From Bursaphelenchus xylophilus (Eukaryota; Nematoda; Chromadorea; Rhabditida; Aphelenchoididae), in assembly GCA_904066235.2 (NCBI GenBank), contig CAJFCV020000006.1, positions 9,734,001 through 9,798,000 on the forward strand: a DNA stretch of 64,000 nt. The letters run 5' to 3'. Below are positions 34,902 through 45,352 of this stretch, piece after piece. Positions within the stretch are counted from its first letter, which is position 1, and each line of letters begins with the position of its first letter. The notes beneath the pieces were generated by a model that was not told the origin of the DNA, ran no database searches, and saw nothing but the letters and a program-made list of their open reading frames with translations. Made by a program: the position numbers and the translations under genes.

Positions 34902-34970
34902 CTGCCGTTGCGCGCTCAAATCGCACTTATTTCCAACCACAATCATTGGAAAGAAGTCTCTGTCCTTAAG
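34902..34970 (-). pseudogene. Ras-family GTPase G4 exon fragment
   Basis: On the minus strand the frame reads [22 protein letters not shown] and ends at a GTGAGT donor (34901-34896). NKCDL is the Ras G4 guanine-specificity motif, and [12 protein letters not shown] is typical of Ras/Rap-type proteins. Only this exon is present, wedged between the 34349-34857 and 34975-35431 elements. It is better preserved than the remnant at 3770-3945 and has the GNKCDL form. Confidence 0.65.
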
Positions 34971-34974
34971 TTAA

Positions 34975-35431
34975 CAGGGAAAGTACTCCAAGTGCGACGC
35001 TCAGATTTTGATAAAACTTGGCACAAGTTTAGAGTAATTTTTTCTAAGATATATGCGAAAATCCTAGCTCGCGCTTTGCAGAGACAACCGAGATTTTTAG
35101 ATCAAAAGTCGGCGAAAATTTAGGACTTTTTGCCGAATTTCGGCACGAAAAGTTTCATGCCTGTATATACCGTAAAGCCGTAAAGGATAATGTTTCAACA
35201 AAAAATCAAGTTTCTCCGCATGAAACTGCCAAAGTTATGGCCAAAAAGCGCGTTTCTCTCTGACCGCTCTCCACGTTTAGCGTGCTCTCTCGGCGGCAAA
35301 AATCGTCCGATATCTCGGCGGCGCCTGCAAAGCGCGAGCTAAAACTTTCAGGAATTGATATTTAGTCCATACCCGACGTGTGTGCAAAATTTAAAGAAAA
35401 TCTGAGCTTCGCACTTGGAGTACTTCCCCTG
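34975..35431. mobile_element. MITE with CAGGG(G/A)AAGTACTCC ends, TAA target duplication
   Basis: About 457 bp with inverted ends CAGGGAAAGTACTCCAAG and CTTGGAGTACTTCCCCTG, flanked by TAA (34972-34974 and 35432-35434). The mirror arm at about 28075 reads TTAAGTTAAGATAGG (minus strand), consistent with an empty site. A 3-bp TAA duplication fits PIF/Harbinger. A Tc1-type element is the alternative. Confidence 0.65.
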
Positions 35432-35460
35432 TAAGATAGGAAATTATACTATTTTAGGTA

Positions 35461-35835
35461 TCAAGTATAATATAACAGCAAAACTAAAACGACTTTAGGT
35501 GAATCACTAAATCGCAACGAAGGCTGGAAATGAGGTAATCTTGGTTTCTGAATTAATTTGGAATTTAGATTAGAATTTTTTCTTATTGCTGGACGTGTTA
35601 TACTTATCCGCCTTTGCTGGTTTCTGAGCTTTGCGTATGCTGGAAGAAGAACATACCGCCCTCCCGTACGTTTATCCAGTTCCGCAAAAGCATTTTTAAC
35701 GACAAAATAGTCATATCGGAGGTATCGAGCGTTAATCGGACCTATATTGTGAGTTTTTTTATGTTGTACTTGGTGTTTGGGCATACCTGATGGAAAATGT
35801 CGAAAATACGGAAAATTCTCTCTAATTTTGTACAA
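35461..35835 (-). other. Mirror copy of the 124-codon frame
   Basis: Same frame as 27672-28046 with two or three substitutions (VVKNAF instead of VIKNAF). On the plus strand this stretch reads into a GTGAGT donor ahead of the glycoprotein exons, so it may be antisense to real 5' exons. Confidence 0.35.
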
Positions 35836-35990
35836 AGATTTTTCTAAATACGCTCTATGGAGCTCCCTGATCCAGTTTTGGTATTAGATCTATAACTATT
35901 TTGGGAATAATCGTCTTGGTATCTTATCCATGGTGAGCAAATAAAATAGTTTAAAAATCGTCCAATTTTGAGTCTAAAGTGTAAATTCAG

Positions 35991-38900
35991 CGCCCGGTGT
36001 CGTTTTGCGAAGAAAAGCAGGTGGATGTCGACTTTTCCGCCAAAGACCTGCCATTCATCAGTACTAACGCCAATAGTCGAAGAGCTGGAATGATCTTTTT
36101 TCGGTAAGGCTGTGCTTAATGGTAGTCACAATTATATCTTTTATTTGTAGGGCTGGGCCGTCCAGAAGTTGGATCACCAATGGAAAGACGGTCTTATCAA
36201 ATACCGCGGTATTTGATCGAACAGAAGCCGGAATTCCTTAAACGTGTGAGTTATTTATGTTGTAGGAGATTGATTTTTAGGCCATGCGATGCGGATACCC
36301 GACGGTAATGATGGTAATGACTTGTTCCACTTTGACGCAACCAACCCGAAAAGATTCGATTTTTATGCAAATTTTGCACTATGAAGACTGAAATCTAAAT
36401 TGGTGCGTTTCATTCTTTTCTCTCTCTCGCCTCTCCGTGCGGCGGTTCCGACATGAGTTCTCCTTCGACAGCGGAGTTCTACTCCTCGATAACAACCTTT
36501 CTGCAGTGTCTCAACTTGACCACGAAATTTGAGGGTCAAGTCCCGAACGAGTTCCAGATAATAACCCATGCAGAAGAGAATGATGGAGTTTTTATTCGAT
36601 ACACGTACAATCCGTCCGAGAAAAATGTGACGTAAGTGGGACGCGGGTGCAAAATTTCAATTTTATGTGCCAGAATTCATCTAGTAAGTAGGTGACCCTA
36701 ATTTTGTGCAGTTTTTTAGTTCGAGAGGGAGGTATTTTGCTGCGTTTTTGAGACTTGCCGGATGCAAAATGGCACGTTTTTTTGCCACCGGATTAGGTCC
36801 GCCGCTGTATCTTTGCTTCGCTGGTAGATTCGGAAGTGAAGTTCTGAGGGATTAAAATGTGACGCATTTGGGGTGCGCGCGATAAACTTGAGAAAATTTA
36901 TCAACATCAAATGTTACTTTCAGTGACGAGAAACTGGACTTGGTTGGCAAACAGACAGGCCTGAAAAATTATCGCTTTCACTTGGCGCTGGAAGAAGACA
37001 AGTTTCTCACCGGAGTTTCTGGATACAAGGCTAAGGAGTGGGGCTTTATCTTTAAAATATTTTTTTTGTAGGGAATGCCTGGTTTTTGATAAGAAAACCA
37101 AAAATGTAGATTTTTAGTACTATGTAGATTTTTACAACAAGAAAAGAGAACAGGGGGCCAATGCAGAAAGCCGGCCTCTGCACGCCTCTGAGGTGACTAG
37201 ACATGGCTACCGGGCTGGGCCGTCCCGGAATAGTTAAAATCCAGAATCTCGAAGCGAAAATTGGGTTTGCTAATGTTGTGGGTAGGTATTTACCGTAGAC
37301 CCTGGTTCTCAGTCGTTTGAAAACCTTATACAATCTGAAGGCGTTTGCATTCAATACTTTATTGAGGAGACCCTACGTATACGCGTCCGTATGCGGAGCC
37401 TACAATAAAACCAACTGGGGAAAATCGGGGTGCGCATCTCTCTTTAACCCGGCGCGCGGGGCTATGATTGATTACGCGCCACGACACTAATGACAATAAA
37501 TGGAATGTCAAAACACAATTTTTTGAAGGTATTTTTGTTTTTAGATACCTACGGGACACAGTACAGGGTGTTTCAAGAAATTCCGCGGAAAGTCGTCGTC
37601 GATTTCTCGGCGCTCAGCCACGATATCCAAAAAATTTTTTTTGCAGTAGGAAGAAGGTAGTGGGCGGTTTTTTGCCTAAAAAGATTTTTTTCTACGCCGA
37701 CGCGGAATGCAATGTATTTGGCGGAGATATTTGATAGCTTTTTTGACAATCCCACTTATCTCAAACGCTGTATTACGAATTTTGACGGTTCAAAAGAGGA
37801 TGAATCTTGATGATTGAAGGAGGATTTGCATATTTCTATGTTTATCAAGCATTCGGCGAAGGTATGGCGGACGCTTTCCATATCGGCGGAGGCCATAACT
37901 CATCTTCGGACAAAGACACAGAGCTGGGAAATGGCTCGAAATGATTCATGCGCTCAGCACTGGGGTTGATCAGAGCACATGAACCATTTTGAGCAATTCC
38001 CCAGCTCTGTATCTTTAACCAAAGATGTGTTATGGCCTCCGCCGATTCCTCCGCCAAACTGAGAATAAATTTGATTTTCATAAGAAATGATGAAGGATGG
38101 TGTCAACCAGAGCACAGGAATCATTTCGAGCCATTTCCCAGCTCTGTGTCTTTGTCCGAAGATGAGTTATGGCCTCCGCCGATATGGAAAGCGTCCGCCA
38201 TACCTTCGCCGAATGCTTGATAAACATAGAAATATGCAAATCCTCCTTCAATCATCAAGATTCATCCTCTTTTGAACCGTCAAAATTCGTAATAAAGCGT
38301 TTGAGATAAGTGGGATTGTCAAAAAAGCTACTCTGAGAGCCGAGAAATCGACGACGACTTTCCGCGGAATTTATTGAAACACCCTGTATTTATCCATTTA
38401 CATGACGATAGAAAAAAATTTGGTCATAACGAGCTAGACTTGGGGAGACTTTTGTTTCAATGGGCCGGCCCGGGCCGGGCCGAAGCAAATTTGAAACAGG
38501 CCATGCCGGCCGACGAGCCAACTCATCTGTGAATTTGCAGGATTTGCCCCGTATTCAACAAAGCTTTCGATTCAGATCACTGCATGAAAAAGTCATTTTT
38601 CGAAATTTTGGGACATGATTTGGTGAGGATTGGGTGTTTGCAGGAAATAAAGAATTTACCGTTCAAATTGAACGGAACGAAGCTTGAACCGTACGGACGC
38701 AAAACCGCGGACCAGTTCAACTGCGAGAGCAAGCTAGCAGTGTTTGGAGATAAGATTGTCTTCAAAAATAATGGAGAGGACGTCTGCAAAGAAATAAATT
38801 GGGCTTCGGATCACGTTTGGAAAGCGTCGGAATGCGCAAAGGACGATAAATACAAGTTGAATACAAAGAACTTCCTACTTTTTCCATTAGTAAGTCAAAA

Positions 38901-40631
38901 AAACGGGTCCCGACTTTTCGGGTCAGGGAGAGGTCGGGTCAACGACGGTTTAACGATACCGTTTAATGTTTCCGCTTCGGGACTAGGAAAACAGAATTTT
39001 TTGAAGAACATTCAGGTTGATTCTCCACAAAAAATCTTTTTTTTTGTTTTCTTGTCCCGAAGCGAACACGTTTTAAAATTTTGTTCAATTTTCACAAAAA
39101 TTCTTTTTTTCCAGTCCCGAAACGAAAAAATTAAACGATACCGTATCGTTAACCCGAAATGTCGTTGACCCGAGCTGTCCCTGACCCGAGACGCCGCACA
39201 TCAACCACAAAAAAAGTTTCAAATCGGGAAAACTGTTTGCAAAGCTTTGTTAGGGTGCCCAAGGGTAGCTCAAATTAAAAATTGGAAACGAGTCGGACTG
39301 ACTAAAAAATAGTAGATTTGAACCTTATTTTAGACATCTTTTGCTACTAAATCGTTTCGTAACGAAGCAATTGCCTAAATTCATTTTTCTATGAGCATAA
39401 TTAGAGTAGTTTTAGAGAACAATAAGCAACCCTGTGTCATATACTAGCTTACTCACTCAAAATCCAAAAAAACTGATATTTAGGTGACTAAAATAATATT
39501 TTAAAAATCGGTAAATTTTGACTCAGCTAGGTCCACTATGATCTAAAAAGACAATAAGAGCATAATTAGTGGCATCCGCACCAGTTTAGAAGCTGTTCTA
39601 AGAACCTTGTTTTAGGTGGTATTGGCCATTTTTGAAATTGGCGCAGCGAAGTTGAAACCAACTCCAAAAGCTCAGTATAGCCTTAGAAAGCCATCTCAAC
39701 TCACATAGATAGTTTTAAAACTTTGACTTCAGTCATAAACTTTCATTATTTTTGGTATAAGGTCAGGTATGCTACTATAAGGTAAAACTTTTTTTTCGGC
39801 CTGAGAGTTAAAATTTTTGCAATTAATCTCCCTTAACAGGATGTTATGAGATAATATAGTTAATTAATTAAACTATTTAACGCTGTCGGACATTAAAAGT
39901 TGCCTAAAGTAATATAATCCATAAGGTAAAAAGCTTAAAATCGCATCTACTTTTTTATTATTTGTCCGATTTGCTTCAAACTTCGCATACTACCTTAGAA
40001 TACAATATTCTGAAGATCGTTGCAATCACTTTCCGTGTTTCAATAGTTTTAGACAAGTTATTCGGCCGCAAAGTTTGCAAAAATTCGATTTTCTCCGGCA
40101 GTTTTTCGCTAACCTGGTGGCCGAAGAACGCCAAAATCCATTAATTAAAAAAATATGGGTCCTTGGTAATGTTTCAATTGCAGGTTCATGTTATTTTGTT
40201 CATTACCCACTGCACAGTAAGCTAAAACATTAGAGACCCTTAAAAAACCGAATGCCAAAAATCTTGGCATTCTCTTTGTGGTTGATGTGCGCCGTAGCGC
40301 CAAAAAATTGTTTTTGTTTTATTTGTAATCTAATTCTTGTTTTCAGAACTACATTCTTATTAAATTTTCGGTGGGAGGATGTAATCCACCTGGTCCTGAG
40401 GTATCCGATTATTTGAACAACACCTACGTCAAGTACCTGTACAATCCGAACGAAAGATCGTGGGTCCTCACTTTCTGTGAATTATATTTTTTTAGAAGTT
40501 CCGAGGATGTGACGATTGCGCAAGATGAATCCCCGAATTGGGCGCTGATAGGAGGAGGCATTGGCGGGGCGCTGGTGTTCCTCTTACTGCTGATAGGGCT
40601 GGCCATTTTTCTAATTCGGCGATACAAATAG
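35991..40631 (+). CDS. Membrane glycoprotein family, copy 3 (most complete)
   Basis: Exon-like segments with good splice signals are 35991-36103 (VSFCEEKQVDVDFSAKDLP), about 36152-36243 (VGSPMERRSYQIPRYLIEQ), about 36453-36631 (FYSSITTFLQCLNLTTKF, sequons NLT and NVT), 36924 to about 37075 (DEKLDLVG), 38541-38889 (ectodomain with several cysteines and EINWASDHVWKASEC) and 40347-40631 (NNTYVKYLYNP, leucine-rich membrane helix, RRYK, stop). A hydrophobic stretch upstream (35885-35930, ILGIIVLVSYP) could be a signal or first membrane segment, but its frame does not join cleanly. The large introns hold the 37564-38386 and 39197-40289 insertions. The family is unknown to me; a nematode-specific surface protein is a reasonable guess. 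Confidence 0.55.
37137..37560. repeat. GC-rich intronic repeat of glycoprotein family
   Basis: Sequence with GGGCTGGGCCGGCCCGG-type palindromes and a stretch reading CGCGTCCGTATGCGGAGCC. It is shared with 26100-26340 (partly) and 60960-61300 (inverted). A matching GGGCCGGCCCGGGCC block lies at 38460-38480 and 522-540. It looks like the remains of an older transposon in the ancestral intron. Confidence 0.5.
37564..38386. mobile_element. TA-flanked foldback element, empty site known
   Basis: 823 bp with ends CAGGGTGTTTCAAGAAATTCCGC and reverse complement, flanked by TA (37562-37563 and 38387-38388). The mirror locus near 26195-26210 reads ACACAGTATTTATCC on the minus strand with a single TA, so this is a clean insertion. 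The interior has a second inverted repeat with GCGGAGGCCATAAC. No transposase is seen. Confidence 0.85.
39197..40289. mobile_element. CACATCAACCA-ended element, CGCCG target duplication
   Basis: 1093 bp with ends CACATCAACCACAAA and TTTGTGGTTGATGTG, flanked by CGCCG on both sides (39192-39196 and 40290-40294). Copy 1 of the gene (3280-3300) reads GAGACGCCGTAGCGCC with a single CGCCG, which is the empty site. CAC termini and a GC-rich 5-bp duplication recall Transib. Confidence 0.85.
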
Positions 40632-40779
40632 CCGTGTTAAATCTTCTTAATATTTGATTTTTTAACCAATTTCCCAGTATTTTTAAGCAAAATTTGCAAC
40701 TTTTCGTCATCATTTTTTAAGGTTTCCAATCAATTTTACTCAATAAAATATTCAGAACATGCAAAGGCTGTTTGACCTT

Positions 40780-40940
40780 TTTCCTTCAAATCGCACTTAT
40801 TTTCAGCCACATTGGAACGAGAATACTAGTAGAAATCCATCGCCACTTCGGACGTTGTGCTCTCTCATGGCTGCAAATTCGTCTTGACCGGCCGTATCCA
40901 ACACCTCCAACTTCCACATATTTTCGGCGACATAACATTG
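40780..40940 (-). pseudogene. Ras-family GTPase remnant, second copy
   Basis: Second copy of 3770-3945, with DTAGQ and GDGFLLVF on the minus strand. A further small deletion (CACAATCATTGG becomes CACATTGG near 40808) removes part of the sequence before NKCDL. Clearly non-functional. Confidence 0.7.
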
Positions 40941-40949
40941 TTTTGCTTA

Positions 40950-42388
40950 TCAGTCTGTCGGAAAAATAATGACGGATGGTCGCATCAAAATGTCTCGCCT
41001 CGAAATTTATTTATTTTTTGCTTGATGTAGAGATTTTCTGTAATTTGTCTCTGTCTTAAAGCAGAAATTATTTGATTTTCTCAAAGAAGTATGTTTGATT
41101 GAAGTTACGTAAGTAAGAGCAGAAAAATTGCAAAATTGATAATATATTTGAGCCTTATGCGGTATGTTTATTCGATGTATTCTGTATAAATTTTCTCTGT
41201 AATTCATCAATAGCGAATTTAAGATTGTTTTAAGTACGTTTATTACAACCATTTTTTTATCTATATTGTTTCGTTTGCTTGCCCTGCGGGCTGTAAGAGT
41301 ACGGGAACAAAGTGGGCGATTGTGGGCACGTGTAATACGTCCTAGAAGCCATTTTTAAAGTTTCAGACAAAATAATTGTCTACGACACATGTTTTGCCGT
41401 TATAAGTGCTTACAACTAAGGCGCCTGAAACGCGGACCCCAAATTGGTCAAAAAAATGGTTGCGCTATCTTTATCGTTTTATGCTATGGGCTGAAATTTA
41501 CTTTTTCTGATAGAGCTGTGGTCGGTTTTTATACACTGAAATTGATTTTGCCTCATTATGACAATTAGGCTTTTTACAGCTCGCAAAAGTTGACGTAAAA
41601 ACGGGCCCTTTTGTATATATTGTACTTTGGGGGAGATTGGTCGAGAGATATCCGGGGTTTCTGCGGGTTTTCCAGGAGCTGACAGGGCTATTTAAAAGTT
41701 TACAAAAAATGTAACAAAACGCCAGCCGATTTGCAAGCAAACCTTGAAGTTTTCAGAAATTTTTTTTTGGCAGCCTGCGCCCTAGGATAGAGAATGACTA
41801 CAAAGATGTAAAACGGGGTTTTCAGATCATAAATATCGTTCACTGTCAATTTTTTACAAACTGCCAAAACGTTTCAAGTTCCGAATGACCGTGCCTTGAG
41901 CTTTTACACTATAACGATTGGCTAAGTATACGCTCTATAATCACGGAATTTTGGAGCAACATGAGCTATAACTGGCGTTGAGGTCCTCAAAAACACAAAA
42001 ATCCAAAATTTTGGGGCTTCTTTCTGTTTCCGCCACCAGCGCCGCCAGACCGGCCGCCAACCATGATTCCGTAGGCTGATACAAAGTCAACGGCACGTAC
42101 TTTATGTGCAATAAATTTGAAGAACGTCAGTGACCATTAGCAGAAATAATGGAAGAATTAATATCCCATTCATCATCCGGAAAAAAATCTTCTCACGTCA
42201 AAATCTTTACAAAATCAGGACAGTATCGAAGACTTGTCAATGATTTTTAAGGCATTATGTTTTTGATACCATATCTGCGGGATTTTGGTCATGACAGAAG
42301 CTGTTACAACCAACGGTACAAATAAAATTGCACCTAGCAGTGTAGTTATTTGTTGTACAGATTAGGAGAACCGTCACACGTCAAAATA
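40950..42388. other. No gene recognised; copy of 3960-5390
   Basis: Nearly identical to unit 1 with scattered single-base changes. I see nothing that supports a gene. Confidence 0.4.
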
Positions 42389-42391
42389 TTA

Positions 42392-43264
42392 GGTTGGGGA
42401 ATAAGTCCGCAACGATTTCTTTATTGCTTCGTCCTGCAACGATTGTTTTTTGTTTGGAAAAGTTTATATATGCGTTCGAAAGAGTTCTGTCTCCTCTACA
42501 AAACTGTGTTTTTAATTTTTTTTGAAGATTTAATTTTTAATTATTTTTTGGGCTTAAAAGTGAACCATCTAGGAGGCAAAAATTTGCGTTTTCGACACCT
42601 GCTTTTTTCGCCGAGCAGCACGTGGACGCAAACGGCGGTCTTTGTGTCGAATCATCATTGGGGATGAAAATGGTGTCTGTACGTCAATATCATGCAAAAT
42701 GTTGACTGTTTCCTGGAGTGGGTGACCCCAGGGGACAGTCAAGCAAGATCCCCACCCAAAAAGGCCATGATCTGCATTTGGGGGGACTGGGAAGGCATGG
42801 TGCATTGGGACATGCCTCAAAAGAACGCCACTGTCAACAAGGAGCTCTATGATGCCCAACTACACCTCGAAAATGGGGCTATTCGACTGAAATCAAGGCC
42901 AAGTCATCTTGCTCCACGAGTCATCTTGCTCTCATGTTGCACAAGTCGTCAAAACCGCACTCCATGAGTTCGAATGGGAGGTTATTTAGCATCCACCATA
43001 CTCTCGGACCTTGCGCCAACCGATTACCACCTTTTCCGCTTTCTGTCGAACCAAATCCGAGGTGAAAAATTCGGTGGCGAAGAGGACCTCAAAAACTTTT
43101 TAAGCCCCAAAAATTATAAAAAATTTAATTTTCAAAAAAAACTAAAAACACAGTTTTGTAGAGGAGAAAAAACTGTATCAGATAATATATATAACCTTTG
43201 CCAAACAACAAACAATCCTAGCAAAACAAAACAATAAAAAGCTCTACGAACTTATTCCCCAACC
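42392..43264 (+). mobile_element. Decayed mariner element (both ends present)
   Basis: 873 bp between GGTTGGGGAATAAG (after TA 42390-42391) and CTTATTCCCCAACC (before TA 43265-43266). The interior has the same broken transposase fragments as 5395-6211, including SDLAPTDYHLFRFLSNQ. Both termini survive here, unlike in unit 1, but the frame is disrupted. Confidence 0.88.
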
Positions 43265-43266
43265 TA

Positions 43267-44100
43267 ATAAAAAGGGAATTTCGTCAAAGCCGTCGCGATC
43301 CGCCAAATGGAGAAATCGGCGAAGAAAAAATGAACGTATTTAAGAACTTATGCAAATTTATCCGCCGAGCATCCGCCAAAAAGAAGAATCATACTTTTGG
43401 TTGATCAGGGCCGTATAAGACCTACAACTTTAGTTTTCTCATCATAATTTCTTAAATGGGTTTATTTTTTTCTTCGCCGATTTCTCCGCCGAATTGCCTT
43501 TTTTTCATCGGCCAGCCGGCTGAAGACGTATTAAGTCGTTTTTAGGCTCCATGCCACCAGAGATACCATACTCTTTGGTTTTAGCCAATTTTGACTTCCC
43601 GGAGTCGAAGAAAAATTGTCCGCCGAGGTTAAAAAATATCTCCGTCAAAGCATAAAAATTTGAAAGAAATGTCATATTATGTCTTCTGAACCCTTTTCAG
43701 CCCATTCTCTTTACCCATACAACGATTTACAGCCTTATTTTGCGTAAAAACACTCCGCCGAATTCAACGCGGATTACGGAAGTCTCCGCCGACAAAAGAA
43801 AATTTTTTTTAGATTCTAAAAACTCCAAGGTTTTTCTGTAAAATGCAAAAAAAAAATTTCGGATTGGATCACCGAGCGCAGAGTTATTAATGAATAATTT
43901 TTTCCATGATTCTATGAACACCCTGTATTTTGAGTTGCCGTGGGCACCTCGTTGCAACGCCGAATGCACGTGTCCGCAGTGCGAAGTCAAGACATTATGG
44001 GTCGCCTTTTTTCGACGACATGGAATACTGACTTTAGATGGCCGATCAAAAAAAATCACGCATAAAAATATTTACTCATAAAAGATAAATGATTTCTCAG
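43267..44100. other. Unit-2-specific spacer with transposon remnants
   Basis: The sequence is unrelated to the corresponding place in unit 1. CCGCCGA-rich stretches occur, and a Tc1-type right end (ATTCTATGAACACCCTG then TA, about 43908-43926) lacks a partner. From about 44018 the sequence matches the PMP3-kinase intergenic region (16167 on). No gene is seen. Confidence 0.45.
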
Positions 44101-44106
44101 CTCATA

Positions 44107-44633
44107 CTAGTCATACGACTTGAACGTGCCCGCCAACTTGAACTCGGCATTTGGAAAACGGACGGGAAGGTGGAGGTCGTCGGTCGGTTCGACCTGAAAG
44201 TTTTTCAAAATATAAAATGCGCTTAAAAACCAATTTGCAGGTAAAAAAAATAAATTCCACATACCGCGAGATAGTAAAGGATCAACATCTCGGCCACGTT
44301 TTCCAGCGCCAAGTCGTCCGTGTAGAGACCGAGGGGTCTCTACACGGACGACTTGTGACACAACGTCACAGCCTCTTTGGTGTTGAACTCGTCCGGAATC
44401 GAGTCTTCTTCGGTACACTCCAACTTGATCTTCCTAACCTCCTCAATGTTCTTGATTCCCGCCCAAGGCAGTGGAGCCATCATTCCCAGAATCATGAAGA
44501 GCAGGCTCTCCGTGTCCTCCGACTTCAACGCTTTCTTCGCGTAGATGTGAGTGGTTGCCGTTTCGGGGATTGGGTAGAAGGCCGAGCGTTCCGAGCCGAT
44601 TCTGATTGCATATCCGAGGTCAGTGATGACAAA
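44107..44633 (-). pseudogene. Broken third copy of the CK1/TTBK-like kinase
   Basis: Corresponds to the last two kinase exons (44633 to about 44270, and about 44195-44107, stop TAG). The start reads FVITDLGYAIRIGSERSAFYPIPETATTH, with DFG changed to DLG. The frame breaks at about 44355, where normal sequence is replaced by an inverted copy of its neighbour (palindrome 44310-44355). The upstream exons with the P-loop and catalytic loop are absent. It diverges more from the other two copies than they do from each other, so it is an older duplicate. Confidence 0.8.
44310..44355. repeat. Perfect 21-bp inverted repeat in kinase fragment
   Basis: Arms 44310-44330 and 44335-44355 are perfect reverse complements with a 4-nt spacer. 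The intact kinase copies have unrelated sequence in place of the right arm (about 16521-16541), so the palindrome arose by copying the adjacent strand. Confidence 0.85.
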
Positions 44634-44639
44634 CTGCAA

Positions 44640-44885
44640 GAAAAATTTTTGTGAAATTTGAATAAAATTTGAAATGTTTTCGCTTCGGGACTTGAAAAAA
44701 AGGATTTTTTGTGAAATTTGAATAAAATTTGAAATGTTTTCGCTCCGGGACTTGAAAAAAAAGGATTTTTTGTGAAATTTGAAAAAAATTTGAAATGTTT
44801 TCGCTTCGGGACTGGGAAAAAAAAAAGAATTTTTTGGAAAATTCAACAAAATTTTGAAATCTTTTCGCATCGTGAGTAGAAAAAG
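44640..44885 (-). repeat. Intronic minisatellite, four units
   Basis: Same roughly 60-bp unit as 16790-16985, here with about four copies. Unit number differs between kinase copies (three, four, three), so it is length-variable. Confidence 0.7.
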
Positions 44886-44950
44886 GGTGTCTGACTGACT
44901 ATTAACTGTGGTGCCGCCAGCACTAAAATTTTGTCTAAAACCAATGGCCA

Positions 44951-45260
44951 CCTGGTACTATATAGTACCACGTGTTTTTGGGCTCTACTAAGCACCACAC
45001 CATCACCATTACTGCCTTACGGCCAAATTTTCACTTCTCACTAAACAGTACCAGTTGGTACTATATAGTACCAAGTGTTAAAACGTGTTTTTGGGTTCTA
45101 CTAAGCACCAAACCAACGGCATTACCGCCTTACGGCCAAATTTGCTCCTCGTACTAAATAGTACCAGGTAGTACTATTTAGTACCAAGTGTTAAAAATGT
45201 GTTTTTTAAGCAATACTAGGCACCAAAACAACACCATTAACGTCTATAAGTGTTATAAGT
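44951..45260. repeat. GTACTATATAGTACC minisatellite at duplication junction
   Basis: Three units of about 115-120 bp. Each has a GTACTATATAGTAC-type palindrome, then GTGTTTTTGGG..CTACTAAGCACCA and CCTTACGGCCAAATTT. A related array occurs at 58655-58860. It lies directly left of the truncated UTP6-FCF2 copy. Confidence 0.7.
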
Positions 45261-45352
45261 CGAAAAAATTTCAAAAAGAATCCCTAAAGGTAGTAAAGTA
45301 ACAGAAACCCAGTTTTCATATTCAGTCAGTTCATACTCAGTCAGCTCAAAAA

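Larger units (their letters stand above)
31500..40631 (-). repeat. Right arm of the palindrome centred near 31.5 kb
   Basis: The reverse-complement counterpart of 24890-31500, longer because of insertions at 34349, 34975, 37564 and 39197 and the Ras fragment at 34902. It ends with the last exon of glycoprotein copy 3. Confidence 0.8.

Noticed and set aside
43890..44081. Cysteine-containing peptide (CNAECTCPQCEVKTLW) as a third PMP3 exon
   Set aside because: It resembles PMP3 only in having several cysteines, lacks the hydrophobic helices and has no splice context.
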